Source of the DNA: Endothia cerciana | Taxonomy: Eukaryota; Ascomycota; Sordariomycetes; Diaporthales; Cryphonectriaceae | NCBI GenBank assembly: GCA_026119935.1 | Contig: JALRMH010000049.1 | Coordinates: 186,001 to 250,000, forward strand | Length of the DNA stretch: 64,000 nt | Direction of reading: 5' to 3' | Shown here: in pieces, positions 48,780 through 59,534 of the stretch | Position numbering within the stretch: the first letter of the stretch is position 1 | How the letters are laid out: every line of letters begins with the position of its first letter | The notes under the pieces: model-generated | Seen by the model: the letters and a program-made list of their open reading frames with translations, nothing else | What the model was told of the DNA's origin: nothing | Database searches by the model: none | Program-made: the position numbers and the translations under genes

Positions 48780-50940
48780 TCAGGCCATCTGGCTGGTATC
48801 GGCCCCCAGGCCGCCCGACACCTCGCAGCCCTGCGAGAAGAAGATCCGCGCAGGCCTGTCTTGTACGTTCTCGATGCTGTAGTAGTTGCCTGCGTGCGGT
48901 TTCCGTCAGCCATGTTCTTGTCCGCAGCACATGTGTTTTCCACAAGACCGGGGGGGGGGGGCGCGCGGGGCCTCTTTCTTACCCCTGGGCACAAACCACA
49001 TCCCTCCCCGCCCGATGCTGAACACGGTATCCGCCACGGTGACGGTGACCCTACCCGAGAACACAAAGAACGTCATGTGCATCTTGCGCGAGTTCTTGGG
49101 CTTCTTCTCCGTCTGCGGCGGCAGGTCGACCACGCCGGACCCGAAGAAGGGCATGCTGAGCGTCTTGGCGAACTTGAAGCTCGCGTTGCGGATCTCGCGC
49201 GTCGTGATGGCCCTGGCCGACACCGCGATCTGCTCGTCGGCCACCTCGATCTGCTCGTCCGGCCCGGGCGGGTTGGTCTCGTGCTCGGGCTGCCAGACGG
49301 CCGTCTCCCCCGTTATGACATCGCCGTCTTCCTCCCAGGGCTCCAGCTCGTCGTCCTCGTCGTCACCGTCGAAGGACCCGCGCCTTTTGCCGCTCTTCCT
49401 GGCCGCGGGCCTGCCCCTGCGGCGTGGCACGCCCTTCTGGTCGGGCTCGGGCTCGTCGACGCGAACGATGTTCTTGATGTGTGGGAGCAGGATTGAGGTC
49501 TTGCCGTCCTCGAGGACTGCGTCGCCGTCGAGCTCCGTGCGCTCGTTCCGCCAGAACTTGAGTGGCTGGTACGAGGTACGGCCAGACCGCGTTGTAAACA
49601 TGCCGGGCCCTGCGCCTGGGGCCTCGCGCCTTGTGATCACCAGTCCTCGGGATTTAGGAAGCGGTGGGCCGCGCGGAACCTCCGCCACAGACGTGTCGGC
49701 CACGCCGGTGGAGGTTCGCCTTCCGGCTCGCTTCTGCTTTGGGATGGCCGGCTTCTTCGCAGGTACCGGCGTCGAGCTCCCGGCGTCCCCAACAGCGTCG
49801 GCTGCTGCCGCCCTGGGCTTCCGACCCCTGCGCTTTGGCGCCTGGGCCGGGGACTCACCCTCCCCGCCGCCGGTACGAGAGCTGCCTTTGGCCTTCTTCT
49901 TCGCTGGCTGCCTCCCGGCCTCCTCGTGCGCAGCGTTGTTGGCTTTCGCCCGGCCTCGTTTCTTGCCTGCGCGCACCGGCTCCTCGTCCACGGCCTCTGT
50001 GTCTTCTTCGATGGATTCGAAAATGGCTTCGTCTTCCTCTTCTCCGACACGCGTTGGTTTCTTGGGCCGCCCCCTGTTCTTCTTGGCAGGTGACGGCGGC
50101 GCCTCCGCCTGGCCCTCCTGGCCTTCTTCGACCTCCTCCTCGGCCCTACCTCCGCTCTCGGGGGCGTAGTCTTCGCCAGCGCCGCCCAACATCGCCATCG
50201 ACTCATCCTCCCCACCTCCCGACTCCTCTTCAGCCTCAGAGGGCGAGCTCCGCGGGTCATCGGCTGCGGCGGCGGCCTTCCCCTTCCCGTTCACCCCGTT
50301 CGGCCTGGGCAGAACCGGCCTGGAGGCAAGGGGGTTGTTCTTGAAGTCGAGCCTCCTCTGCACAGACCTGGTGCCGGACGGAGACCCATCGACGGGCTTC
50401 GAGGGGCGGAGGGGCGAGGACGACATGCCGAGGACCCTGCGCGGCGGGGAGTTCAGGGTGGTCTTGAGCGGCGACCTGGCGCGCGGCGGGGGTCGGCCGT
50501 TCATGAAGGCGGACGGTGCCGGGGCGGTCACTAAGGGCACAACGGAGGCCGCGTCAGTAACCCACACGCTGTCCCGTGCTGCCCGGGACAGGGCGGTAGC
50601 GCAACTCACTTTCGTCGATATCCATGGGCTCCTCCTCCTCGTCGTCGGTCCCGTCCTCGTCGTCGTCGTATGCGCCGCCGTGCTGGCTCTCCTTGTCGGG
50701 CGAGGAGAAGATGTCATCTAGGGGCTGCATGCCATGCTCGTCGCGCACGCCGGTATCCCTGAGGACCACGCCCGTCTTGCTAGGCGCGAGCAGTTCACGT
50801 CAGTACACGGCCGACATACACACACACACACAGGAGGCAAGGATGAGGGGAGCTGCCCACCGGCCGCGGACACCCAGGTCGTGGAAGGTCTCGCTCTGTG
50901 CCACCGAGCGGCGCGGCGCGGACGATTGACGCGGTGCCAT
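48780..50940 (-). CDS. MIF2: Kinetochore protein Mif2 / CENP-C
   Basis: Four exons: 50940-50861, 50779-50610, 50530-48983, 48889-48780; all phases agree; 635 aa (yeast Mif2 549). The N-terminus has MAPRQSSAPRRS, GVRGRKTGVVLRDTG and DEHGMQPLDDIFSSPDK, the Mif2 N-terminal block that contacts the inner kinetochore. A long acidic and AT-hook-like middle (KRGR, RGRKPR, RGRPKK) follows. The CENP-C motif (RSGRTSYQPLKFW) lies at about residues 395-410 and binds the CENP-A nucleosome. The C-terminal cupin dimerisation domain spans about 515-630 (MHMTFFVFSGRVTVTVADTVFSI ... GNYYSIENVQDRPARIFFSQ). The product tethers CENP-A chromatin to the kinetochore. Intron 3 has a 12-base sense C run; intron 1 has a GT/CA repeat (50816-50832). 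Confidence 0.93.
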
Positions 50941-51690
50941 GGCTTCGTCCACTTTGTCACTCTTTCCCCTTGTCGCTAGGCGGGATGCGCGCAAGCCAGG
51001 CAGGCCGGGCAGGATGCGCTTGGGGCGGGACGACTGGGGGAGGGCCCTGGAGGGTCAAGCTGGGCCCCAGGCAAGGTAAACAAAAGGCTGTATGAAGGTC
51101 GACAGCAACGGGGAAGGCGGCGACTTCGAGATGATAGGTTGCGCAGTGCCAGATGTGCGCAGAATGCGACTGCCAAGCAGAGAACCAGGTGCCTGCTGTC
51201 AAGGTTGATTGTGGCCGCTCCCAGGGTTGGCTGGTTGGTTGGTTGGTCCGTCGGTCGTATTGTTTTCTTTTGTCGTGTCAAAGAAGAGCGGACAAGAGCA
51301 GGGCTGATGTTTTGGGGGGCCAGGGTGCAGAGGTTCCACAGGGGGTCGACGCCAGACGACAGTGCAGGTGCAGGGGTGGGCGGGCCACCATACAGTAGTG
51401 GTGCTGGTGCTGGGTACCCCAGCAGGCAGTGCAGTTACTGGGGCAGGTAGCGCTAGAGCTCTGGTCGGCATGCCACAACGCGCTGACCACACAGCCGGAC
51501 CGCGTCTTCACAGAACTGAACGCGTCCGGGGGACACGGCCCACAACAAAGCCGAAAGAGAAAAAAAAGGGGAGGCGAGAGGAATACGCCCACGACAAGGC
51601 TCAGCACAGGGAAGCGCAGCAGCCCGAGGCGGACCCAAGAACCCGTCGAGAGAGACACCCCACGCCACCCCACGGAGGACAGGCCCCGCC
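50941..51690. other. Divergent promoter region of MIF2 and RNH201
   Basis: This 750-bp stretch is shared by two chromosome-maintenance genes. It contains four TTGG-type tetranucleotide repeats at about 51228-51250 and an ACGCGT hexamer at 51520-51525. No gene inside. Confidence 0.6.
51520..51525 (+). promoter_or_regulatory. MCB-type ACGCGT site
   Basis: ACGCGT lies 166 bp upstream of the RNase H2A ATG. MBF in yeasts recognises ACGCGT and drives G1/S genes for DNA replication. A single hexamer can occur by chance in GC-rich DNA. Confidence 0.35.
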
Positions 51691-52803
51691 ATGGATGATG
51701 AGGATACACAGATGACCGGCGCAGCCGACCCGGCGGCCCTCGAGACGCCCGCGCCCGACGTCTTCATCCCGCCCTCGGTCCACCGGCCCGACCTCCTCGC
51801 CGGCGACAGCTACACGCACTTCTCGCCCGTCCCGCCCGCCTTGCTCCCCTCCCCCTCCTCCTCCTCTCCCGCCGCCGCCGGCGACGGCGTCCCCTGCTGC
51901 CTCGGCGTGGACGAGGCGGGCCGCGGGCCCGTGCTGGGGCCCATGGTCTACGGCGTCTTCTACCTGCCCCTCGCCCTCTCCGACCCCCTCCTGCGCCGGG
52001 AGCACCGCTTCGACGACTCCAAGGTCCTCACCCCCGCCGCGCGGTCCGGCCTCATGCGGAAGCTGTGCACGGCCCCCCCTCCTGCCCGCGGCCAGCCCGG
52101 CGGCGGGGCGGCGCCGGCCCCGTCCCTCTACACCCACGCGGGCTGGGCGACGGCCGCCCTCTCGGCCCGGTCCATCTCCGCCGCCATGTACCGCCCCGGC
52201 GCGGCGTACAACCTCAACGCGCAGGCGGTGGACGCCACCGTCGCGCTGATCCGGGGCGTCCTCGCGCGCGGGGTCAGCGTGGCGGAGATCTACGTCGACA
52301 CGGTCGGGCCCCCGGCCGCGTACCAGAGGAGGCTGGAGCGCATCTTCCCCGCCGTGCGCATCACCGTGGCCAAGAGGGCGGACAGCCTGTACCCGTGCGT
52401 GAGCGCCGCGAGCGTGTGCGCCAAGGTCACGAGGGACGCGTGCCTCGAGGTGCTGTACGGTCAGCAGCAGGCCCGGGGCGGGGGGGCGCCGGCCGGCCCG
52501 CCGGGTGAGGGCGCCGGGGTGGCGTGGGGCTCGGGGTACCCGTCGGACGCGAGGTGCGTGGGCTGGATGAGGGCGAACATGCACCCCGTGTTCGGGTGGG
52601 GGCCCGAGTGTAGGTTCAGCTGGAGCACGGCCAAGGACATGATCGAGGCCGGGGGGGCTGGTGTCAAGGTCGAGTGGCCGGCCGAGGACGACGGGGAAAC
52701 GAGCCGGCTGACGGATTTCCTCGCCGGGGGTGACGGCCGCCGGGGGGATGCCGATGAGCTGGGGACCTGGTTCGGAACACCTGTCGGGCTAGGGGCGTTC
52801 TGA
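51691..52803 (+). CDS. RNH201: Ribonuclease H2 catalytic subunit A
   Basis: A single exon of 370 aa, ATG at 51691. The N-terminal 65 residues are variable and Pro/Ser-rich. Catalytic acids appear at D74-E75 in GVDEAGRGPVLGP, at D203 in IYVDTVGP and at about D231 in KRADSLYPCVSAASVCAKVTRD; the DDSK block after the first motif is also intact, as is the GYPSD...W segment. RNase H2 removes single ribonucleotides and RNA-DNA hybrids from genomic DNA in the nucleus. The coding sequence is very GC-rich. It shares a divergent promoter region with MIF2. Confidence 0.95.
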   Translation: MDDEDTQMTGAADPAALETPAPDVFIPPSVHRPDLLAGDSYTHFSPVPPALLPSPSSSSPAAAGDGVPCCLGVDEAGRGPVLGPMVYGVFYLPLALSDPLLRREHRFDDSKVLTPAARSGLMRKLCTAPPPARGQPGGGAAPAPSLYTHAGWATAALSARSISAAMYRPGAAYNLNAQAVDATVALIRGVLARGVSVAEIYVDTVGPPAAYQRRLERIFPAVRITVAKRADSLYPCVSAASVCAKVTRDACLEVLYGQQQARGGGAPAGPPGEGAGVAWGSGYPSDARCVGWMRANMHPVFGWGPECRFSWSTAKDMIEAGGAGVKVEWPAEDDGETSRLTDFLAGGDGRRGDADELGTWFGTPVGLGAF

Positions 52804-53040
52804 AGGGGGGCTGCACATAACTTGGGGGGGGGGTGGGTCTGGGGGAGATGTGTTTTATATCATTTTAGGTGCTGAGGAGTCCGTCTCCTTTTTTTGGGGA
52901 GGGGGGGAGGGGGGGCTTTGTCTAGGGGGTTGGTCTGTGTACGGGAACGGTTGGGATATTATCCTATGCCGACTCTGGCTAAGCATGCAAAAACCATTTA
53001 GGAAGCGGCCCGGAGCATCTATATAAGACCCTGACCGCAG
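52804..53040. other. Short convergent intergenic region
   Basis: This 237-bp stretch between RNH201 and SEY1 3' ends is rich in G runs and ends in AT-rich sequence. Nothing else is seen. Confidence 0.6.
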
Positions 53041-55867
53041 TCAGATATCGTCTTCGTCCTCATCCCTCTCCCTGCGCCTGCCCTTGCTGTCGAGCGTGTC
53101 CATGCTGATAGAGTCCGTGTCCCTACGGGCCGGCATCGCCAGGGCCGAACGCGCCGTCTCGTTGTTCTCGAGGAACTCGCGCAGCTTCTGCTTGCCGATC
53201 TCGACCGCCTGGCTGCTCGCGGCATTGGTCATCTGCATCATCGGCCCGAGCAGGTTGAGGTTGTATGCGACGTATGTGCCACCCGCCAACATGCAGAGCA
53301 TGATGAACAGGACGGGGTTGCGGAGAACTGCAGGGCCGCTGTCAGCTAGCCATCCGCCGGACGGGAGAGGAGCAGGGGGGGAAGGAGAGAGGGGGGGGGG
53401 GGGGATTGCTGACCCATCCATATCTCGTTCCACCCAAGAACCAGGAGCACGACGTAGAAATACAGGGGGATCTGTGTGATGCCGCCCAGGGCGCTCCGCT
53501 TCGCCTCGACGTAGACGCCGTCTGCTGTCTTCTTGAAGCGGATGACGAGGTCCTGCCGCTTGCTCTCGCTGAGGACCGTCATCTCCTCCTCGAGGCTCTT
53601 GCCCTCCTCCTCGTCGACGCCGCCGATGGGGGCAAGGTCCTCCTCGTCGCTGGGCTCGGCGCCGCGGGGGTGGCTGCCGATGTATGCAGGGAGGTCGGGG
53701 GGCCCGTACGTCTCTGACAGCCTGAACCTCGACAGCAGCGGGATGAGCACCAGCGTCGACTCGCGGGCACGGGTGTAGATCCCCTCGATGTCGTCGCTCG
53801 GGCGCCAGATCCTCGGGACGCCGGCGTCGTCGTACCGGAACTTGTCCTCGAAGTTCTCGCGCAGCTTGAGCAGGATGTTGCCCTCCATCACCTCCTCCTC
53901 GATCTTCTCCCGCAGCGCGACCCAGCTCTTCCGCCGCAGCCTCCACAGGCCGACCTCCACCTCGTCCTCCGTGGCCTCCAGGCTCCTGGCCCGGTCCCTG
54001 AACCTGTCCTGTGCCTCCTTCACGACGGACACAAAGACGTTCCAGATGCGGTCCCACAGGTCCTTCTCGGCTGGCGGCTTCTCGCCGTCCTCGGGCGCGC
54101 CGGAGCCGCCGCGCCCTGACCCCAGCCTGTTGAACTCCAGCCCGACCGCGTCCCCGAGGCGGGACCTGACCCACCGCTCGACACGCGTGGCGAGCCGGCG
54201 CATCTCCTCCTTCCTGAGCCTCGCGCCGACCTCGTCGAGCTCCTTCCCGAAGAGCAGGTACTGTGGCTTGAAGTTGGTCCACGGGACGCCCTCGATGGCG
54301 AGGCTCTGCGCCTCCTTCTTGAAGATGTCCAGCGTCTTGCCCTTCTGCTTCTCGATGATCTCGGTGAACTCGTACTGGCCGCCGGCCTTCTGGCCGGCCT
54401 TGACAGCATTGGTCACGGCCTCGGTGAAGGCGGCGACGCCCTTCTTGTGGGCCGCCATCAGCTGGCCCTGGTACAGCGGCCTGAGGCGCCCGTCGATCTT
54501 GTCCTCCAGCTCGGCATGCTTCCTCTTGTACACCGCCTTGTGGTACCTGCCCGCCTGCACCTCGAACGCCTTGGTGGTCTTGTCGCGGGCAGATCTGCCC
54601 GTGGCGCCGAGGTCGGCCAGGACGGCAGGGGCGCCCGCCCTGGCGGCGTCCTGCTGCTGCTCCTCCAGCGGGACGATGTCGCTGTCGAACGCGACCAGGA
54701 CCTCCCGGGCGATCTCGTCGCAGCGGAACTGCGCGAGGAGCTCCTGCTGGGTCGGCAGGTCGAGGTCCTTGTTGTTGACGATCTGGTCCCAGATGCCCTC
54801 GGCGTACACGGAGAACCCGTCGGCCGGGATCCTGCGGTGGTACTCGGACAGGAACACGCCGCCCGCAAACTCCTGGTCCGGGGTCGAGCGGTGCCCCGTC
54901 GTGAACCTCCTGGCCAGGGTGTCCACCTCCGACACGAACTTGTCAGGCTGCAGGATCTTGTGGGGGAGCGCGGCGAAGGCAAAGTCGAAGTAGTCCTCGA
55001 TCTTCGAGCCTTCGAGCCCCTGCGGCTTCGATATCGAGGACCAGATCTTCGTGAGGTCCTGGACCAGGGTGTTGCGCAGGTTCTCGAGGGGGGTGTTCCC
55101 GATGTGATCGCGGATGACGAAGAAGAGCAGCGACCTGGGGTTGGACCTGTGGGGGGGGGGGGGTGACCTGGTCAGAACGCGCGACCTCCAGAAAAGCCCA
55201 CGCCCGGGGTGTGGACAGACTCACTGTTTATCCTTGAGGAAGAGCTGCAGGTTGACCTCGAAGACGGTCTTCAGCAGGCCCATGTTGGCGCCCTGGTACA
55301 GGCCGACCTGGTGCTCCCAGATGTTGACGATGAGGACCTCACTCGTGGCGAGGGCGAACAGGGCGCTCTTCCTCTCGAAGTCCTGGTCCTCGCCCCTCTC
55401 GCGGCCGTCGGTACCCTCGACGTCCATAACCAGGATGTTGTCGGCCAGCCTGACGGCGCCACCGGAGGCGGCCTCCTTCTTGTTCTTGGACATCCATATC
55501 CCCTTGGTGGTCTGCCGGCGCTCGGTCTCGGACATGACGCTGAACTCGGTGCCAAAGAGGTGGTTCAGCAGCGTGGACTTGCCGGTGGACTGGGAGCCGA
55601 AGACGGAGATGAGGTGGTAGTTGAAGCCAGCCGCGGAGACATGGCTCTGGACGAGGTAGTCGCCCAGGTGGGAGCTGTCCCGGCTCGTCAGCGCCTGTTG
55701 CTGTGTCCACCGGGGGGGGCCGCCCCAGGGGCGGTCCCCCCGGGCCAGCAGAAGAGGGTGTGTCTGTTGACTGACTTGTATTGCTTGTCCTCGTCAATGA
55801 CCTGGACGCCATGCTCGTACTGCTCGGAAGAGGGCGCATCGCCCACGGCGGAGAAATGGCCGTTCAT
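53041..55867 (-). CDS. SEY1: Sey1, dynamin-like GTPase for ER membrane fusion
   Basis: Four exons: 55867-55776, 55674-55225, 55146-53414, 53327-53041; introns of 101, 78 and 86 bp; 853 aa. The N-terminus MNGHFSAVGDAP...YEHGVQVIDEDKQY is typical for filamentous fungi. The P-loop GSQSTGKST lies at residues 57-65, with ETERRQTTKGIWMS and DVEGTDGRER (switch regions) after it. A long helical bundle follows, then two closely spaced membrane helices (YFYVVLLVLGWNEIWM and NPVLFIMLCMLAGGTYVAY) and an amphipathic acidic tail. Sey1, the atlastin/RHD3 relative, drives homotypic ER fusion and keeps the tubular network. For intron 1, only the acceptor after GGGACAG restores the frame with GTCAGT as donor. 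Sense C runs occur in all three introns. Confidence 0.94.
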
Positions 55868-55995
55868 GGTATGGTGGTGGTGGCCAAAGGTGGTGGGGGG
55901 GGGGGGGGCTCTCTCTCAAACTTGCAGTGGTATCAGGTCAGAAGGAGGATAGGGCCATGCCCGTGGCCGTGCTGCATGCGGTAGGGTGATTGCTT

Positions 55996-56091
55996 GATGA
56001 GGAGGAGGAGAAGGAGGAGGAGGAGAAGAGGAGGAGAAGGAGGAGGAGGAGGAGGAGGAGGAGGAGGAAGAGGAGGAAGAGAAGAGGCCAC
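55996..56091. repeat. Imperfect (GGA)n tract
   Basis: GAGGAGGAGGAG repeats with AAG interruptions on the plus strand; TCC/CTC-rich in the sense of SEY1, just upstream of its start. It creates spurious Arg/Gly and Leu/Ser frames. Confidence 0.9.
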
Positions 56092-56495
56092 TGATGCGGC
56101 AGCAGGACCAGGCCGAGCTGGAGGGTTGACAGGTCCGCTCCGCATGTTGGCCACGACCACGCCTGCAGCGACTTGGCAAGTTCCGGCCAGCGGCCACTAA
56201 GCATCGACAGGGGTCCCGGTGGGTGGCAGCAGGACAGCTAACGAGGACAAGTATACTGTAGTTAGCCTACGTACAGTACCTCACCTCGCACCCCGATGAA
56301 TCGAGAGGTGAGGGCCCCTGCTGCATCGATCTCATCTAGCCTGGCACGACTCCAGAACCTAGAAAGGACAACACAGGTGGACAAATAACCCGAGAAGAAA
56401 GACCTCGACATCCCCCCTCCCCGACCGGGCATTGCAAAGAAAAAATAAAAGAATAAAAAAAAATTATTTAAAAAATTAAAAAATTAAAATAAAAT

Positions 56496-56501
56496 AAAAA
56501 A
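56496..56501 (-). terminator. RNA polymerase III terminator (T6)
   Basis: Six Ts on the minus strand directly after the tRNA-Gly 3' end, followed by further T-rich sequence. Confidence 0.8.
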
Positions 56502-56600
56502 TGCGCAAACCCGGAATCGAACCGGGGGCCCATCGAATCTGTCCCTTGATCATGGATCAGGAGATGGCAACGATGGATTTTACCACTAAACCATTTGCGC
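56502..56600 (-). tRNA. tRNA-Gly (anticodon GCC) with 28-nt intron
   Basis: The minus strand folds as a tRNA: acceptor GCGCAAA pairs with TTTGCGC plus discriminator A, D-arm GGTTTAGTGGTAAAATC, anticodon stem CATCG/CGATG, loop TT-GCC-A/T, and T-arm CCCCGGTTCGATTCCGGG, which contains the B box. Exons total 71 nt and match yeast tRNA-Gly(GCC) closely. The intron (56564-56537, 28 nt) sits at the canonical position between nucleotides 37 and 38. The minus-strand T6 terminator is immediate. It decodes GGC and GGU. Confidence 0.96.
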
Positions 56601-57181
56601 GTATTTTTGTTCCTGCGTCAGCCGTTATATGTACCCGTATTGCGTCTCTTGTTAGGCACCTGAAAAAGGTAGCCTTTGCTTTCGGAAAATCCTGGATGGC
56701 CGCCGTGATTTTAGGACTATTGGGCGGACACATCGCTTAGTCGCTTAAGCAATCTAATTCGCGCAGACGGATGAGCCTTATGCCATGCAGGTGAACGACT
56801 TCAATGTTGTGCATCAACGCAGCCCAAGGTTGTGCGTATTTCCACGTTGGCCAACCCTCTTCATCGCTTTGGGACCTCACGATAGTTGAAAATAAAAAAG
56901 GCAGTCGAAAAAAAAAGCAGTCGAAAGGTTTGTTGATTCAGTATAGTGCTAGAGCTTTGGGGAGGTTGCACCGCAGCCTTGCAATAATTGCGACAAGCAC
57001 GCAGACCCGGGTCCTTCTGTCGTTAAGTATAAGTTGCAGAGTTAGAGGAAGGTTTGAACGGAAAAGAACAGTTGGCATAGGACCACACATTAGCTATCCG
57101 GTAGGTCGGTCCTCTCCTGCAGCTCATAACCACCCCCGGGCCGAGTGATTGGATTAGCCATACATCCACAAGGTTTGATTG
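56601..57181. other. Intergenic region between tRNA-Gly and FHA-kinase gene
   Basis: About 580 bp with an A-rich repeated element near 56890-56925 (two copies of AAAAGGCAGTCGAAA-like sequence). No gene. Confidence 0.55.
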
Positions 57182-58937
57182 CTAGATCATGAGACTCACA
57201 GGTTGGCAGGATGCCTCTCTACGCTCAGGCTGATGCTGGGAGCCCTGAGGGCCGAAGCTTCGAGATGGAGCCCCAACTTCGCGTTCAAAGGATTGGCGAT
57301 GATGCCGAGAAACCTGGAGATCGACGCTCTGGGATGGAGATCCAGCTTCGCCATGGAACGATTCGCAAGCATCACCGAGCAGATCTTTCGAGAAAAGCAG
57401 ACATCTTGAGGTCGAGATTCGCTGTCCAGGATCCAAGACAAGCATTTGTTGTAGGGTTCGGCCAAGACGGCAGGTTTGGCCAGCTGCTTCTTCTACGACA
57501 GCATTGCACCATCTTTTGTGATTGTCGTACCTGGGAGGCAGGCCAAATGCGATCCTCAAGACAACAACGCCCAGGCTCCAGATATCGACGGCAGAGGTAT
57601 ACTCTTTTCTTGGGGACCTGCTCCGGTCCGGCTGCTCTTGCTTGGCGGTATGCACTGACGTCGATTCTCTTGTTGATTCATTGGAAAGGTGTGTCGAGCT
57701 GCTCTTCGAGGAAGAGATTGTCCTGGAGTATATCTCGGGCGCGACATACTTGGGCGTGCCGCACGCCGTGACAAGCATGCTGCCTTTCTTGGAAAGGCCG
57801 AAATCAGTAAGCACGACATGGATAGTACCCTTCCCCAGATCGCGTGCAGCAACGAGGATATTTCCCGTCGAGATGTCACGGTGTGTAATGTTCTTCTCGT
57901 GCACGTAGGCTAAGGCGCTGAGACTCTGCTGTAGTACCTGGCACGACTCACCACAGCTGAAGGGAGACTGCTGGGAAAGGTTGCCGAGCGGAAAGTAGTC
58001 CATATACAAGGCTGGCTGCGGATCGTACTCTGATTCGACCAGCCGAATTATGTGGTCCTGTTCGGTCAGCGTCTGATTATTCCCACCGAAGCTGATGGGG
58101 TAGGCTTACATGATCAAGGGTACGCATGTTCTCAATCTCACGCCTCCACATCCTCGATGCTTTCCTGTCGTCTCGTGTATCCCCTAACTTTCTCAAAGGC
58201 ATTTTACAGGCGTAGGATTGACCCGTACTAACGTCCCACATACGCACCACCCGGCCGAAGCCTCCAGCCCCAAGCTCCTCCATCTCGAGCAAGATCCACT
58301 TCGAGCTGGGCGTCTGTACCGCACTGGCCAACGCGGTGCGTCTGTAGTGGATTCCAAGGTCCGCAAAGAGCGCGTCTGGGTGTACTGTGCCCTGGCGAAA
58401 GCGTGCGACCCTTTCGGAATGGTCCCGGTCAAGCTGAAACGGATTCACCTTGATAAGGACAGACATATCCCGACGAGGCCGAACGATGACACGCGTATTT
58501 TGGATTTCAGCGGCCCCGCCTATAACCCATTGGAAACCCGTCCTGATCTTTCCGGCATGGCCATCATACTGGACAGCGGTGCCGTTTCTGGAATTAAGAT
58601 CGCGCACGATAAGGCGATCATCTTCGTCGAATGTGATAGCAAAATGGTGATTGCTAATGGTCTTCTTGTTCAGCACGAAGTCGCAGTCTTTCGCCGCGCC
58701 GAATACAAATCCTGTCCCCGTTCTCGGGCCGCGACTGAACCTCAACTCTAAGCGCAGCACGGTTTCGAGCACATCTTCCGCGGTGGCAGTGGACTCGCGG
58801 CTAGCCCAGTCGTAGACTTCGTTCTCCACGTAAGACTAGTCAGCCAATTTGAGATTGTCTCTGATTATGTCTTCGGCATGACGATTTTCGTTGTGTGCGT
58901 ACAAATACGCGATGAGATCAGCGTCGTGGGGTGCCAT
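57182..58937 (-). pseudogene. FHA-domain Ser/Thr protein kinase gene with in-frame TAG
   Basis: Exons 58937-58110 and 58057-57182 are joined by a 52-bp intron (GTAAGC...CAG, phase 0) inside LDH-DHIIRL. The frame encodes 567 codons but has TAG at codon 34 (58838-58836). Sequence on both sides of the TAG is in one frame and reads as coding (AYLYAHNENRHAEDII, then YVENEVYDWASRE). The FHA domain spans about residues 76-130 (FVFGAAKDCD, SNHH, DLNSRNGT). The kinase has GAGGFG (223-228), K245, HRD (335-337), N342, DFG (361-363) and GTPKYVAPE, but the usual catalytic-loop Lys is Ser339 (HRDIST). FHA-kinases of this layout resemble Rad53/Chk2-type proteins. Either this is a decaying copy, or a 102-bp intron (58902-58801, GTACGC...CTAG, phase 2) removes the TAG. 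The C-terminal tail is Arg/Ser-rich. Confidence 0.7.
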
Positions 58938-59534
58938 AGTTGTTTGAAAAGGAGAGGGTGAAATAGTTGTATCTGGTGAAAATGGTAGACCTGACTGTCT
59001 CCTCACGAAAGAAACAAATGCTCAGTTATCATAAGCAAGTTGATGTAATACTTCCAGGATGCTACTTTGGACACTGGTAACTTTGGGTGGCCCCAGATGA
59101 GGGCGGCTGGCAATTTGGTAATAGTGGCGTGCTGAGTGAACAGTTACCAGTCAGACAAGGGGAGCTTGGGACAAAGTTACCAGCACCCTTGGTATTTGCG
59201 GGCGCTAATGTGACTGGTCACACAGGTGAAAGCTTGCTTTTGGCGGTACTGATAACGGCTTGGATCCCTAGCCAGTATTGATCAGTATCAGCTCATGACC
59301 TGGGTACTCCCTGCTAGTCAAGGCTACTTCTTGCAGCGGGGGCAGCAGAAGTGACTTGCGCGCCCCGCGAAAGAGCCACAGAGACCTCACAGGGGGTGTA
59401 ATGTTTCGGCCTCCCATCTCAGGCAGAAACTTTCGCAAGCAGGCCCCACATGACATCGATGGTGGATTTGTTGCACCAACTCTTTCCCTTCACGTCACAA
59501 CACGACTCTCGTGAGAATCGCCAGATCGGACACC
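58938..59534. other. Divergent intergenic region
   Basis: About 600 bp between the minus-strand FHA-kinase gene and the plus-strand small gene at 59535. No further feature is recognised. Confidence 0.55.

Larger units (their letters stand above)
55868..56501. other. SEY1 upstream region with GGA-rich repeat
   Basis: This 634-bp stretch includes a 14-base G run (55895-55908), an imperfect GGA/GAA trinucleotide tract at about 55996-56091 (pyrimidine-rich in the SEY1 sense, probably leader or promoter) and the A/T-rich 3' flank of the tRNA gene from about 56440. Confidence 0.6.

Noticed and set aside
48886..50169. A 427-codon plus-strand frame opposite MIF2
   Set aside because: Ser/Pro-rich shadow of an acidic/Lys-rich protein; MIF2 has diagnostic CENP-C and cupin motifs.
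53788..54993. A 401-codon plus-strand frame opposite SEY1
   Set aside because: Low-complexity Ser/Arg composition, no domain; Sey1 is unambiguous on the minus strand.
55938..56204. Leu/Ser-rich minus-strand frames over the GGA repeat
   Set aside because: They are translations of the trinucleotide repeat upstream of SEY1, not genes.
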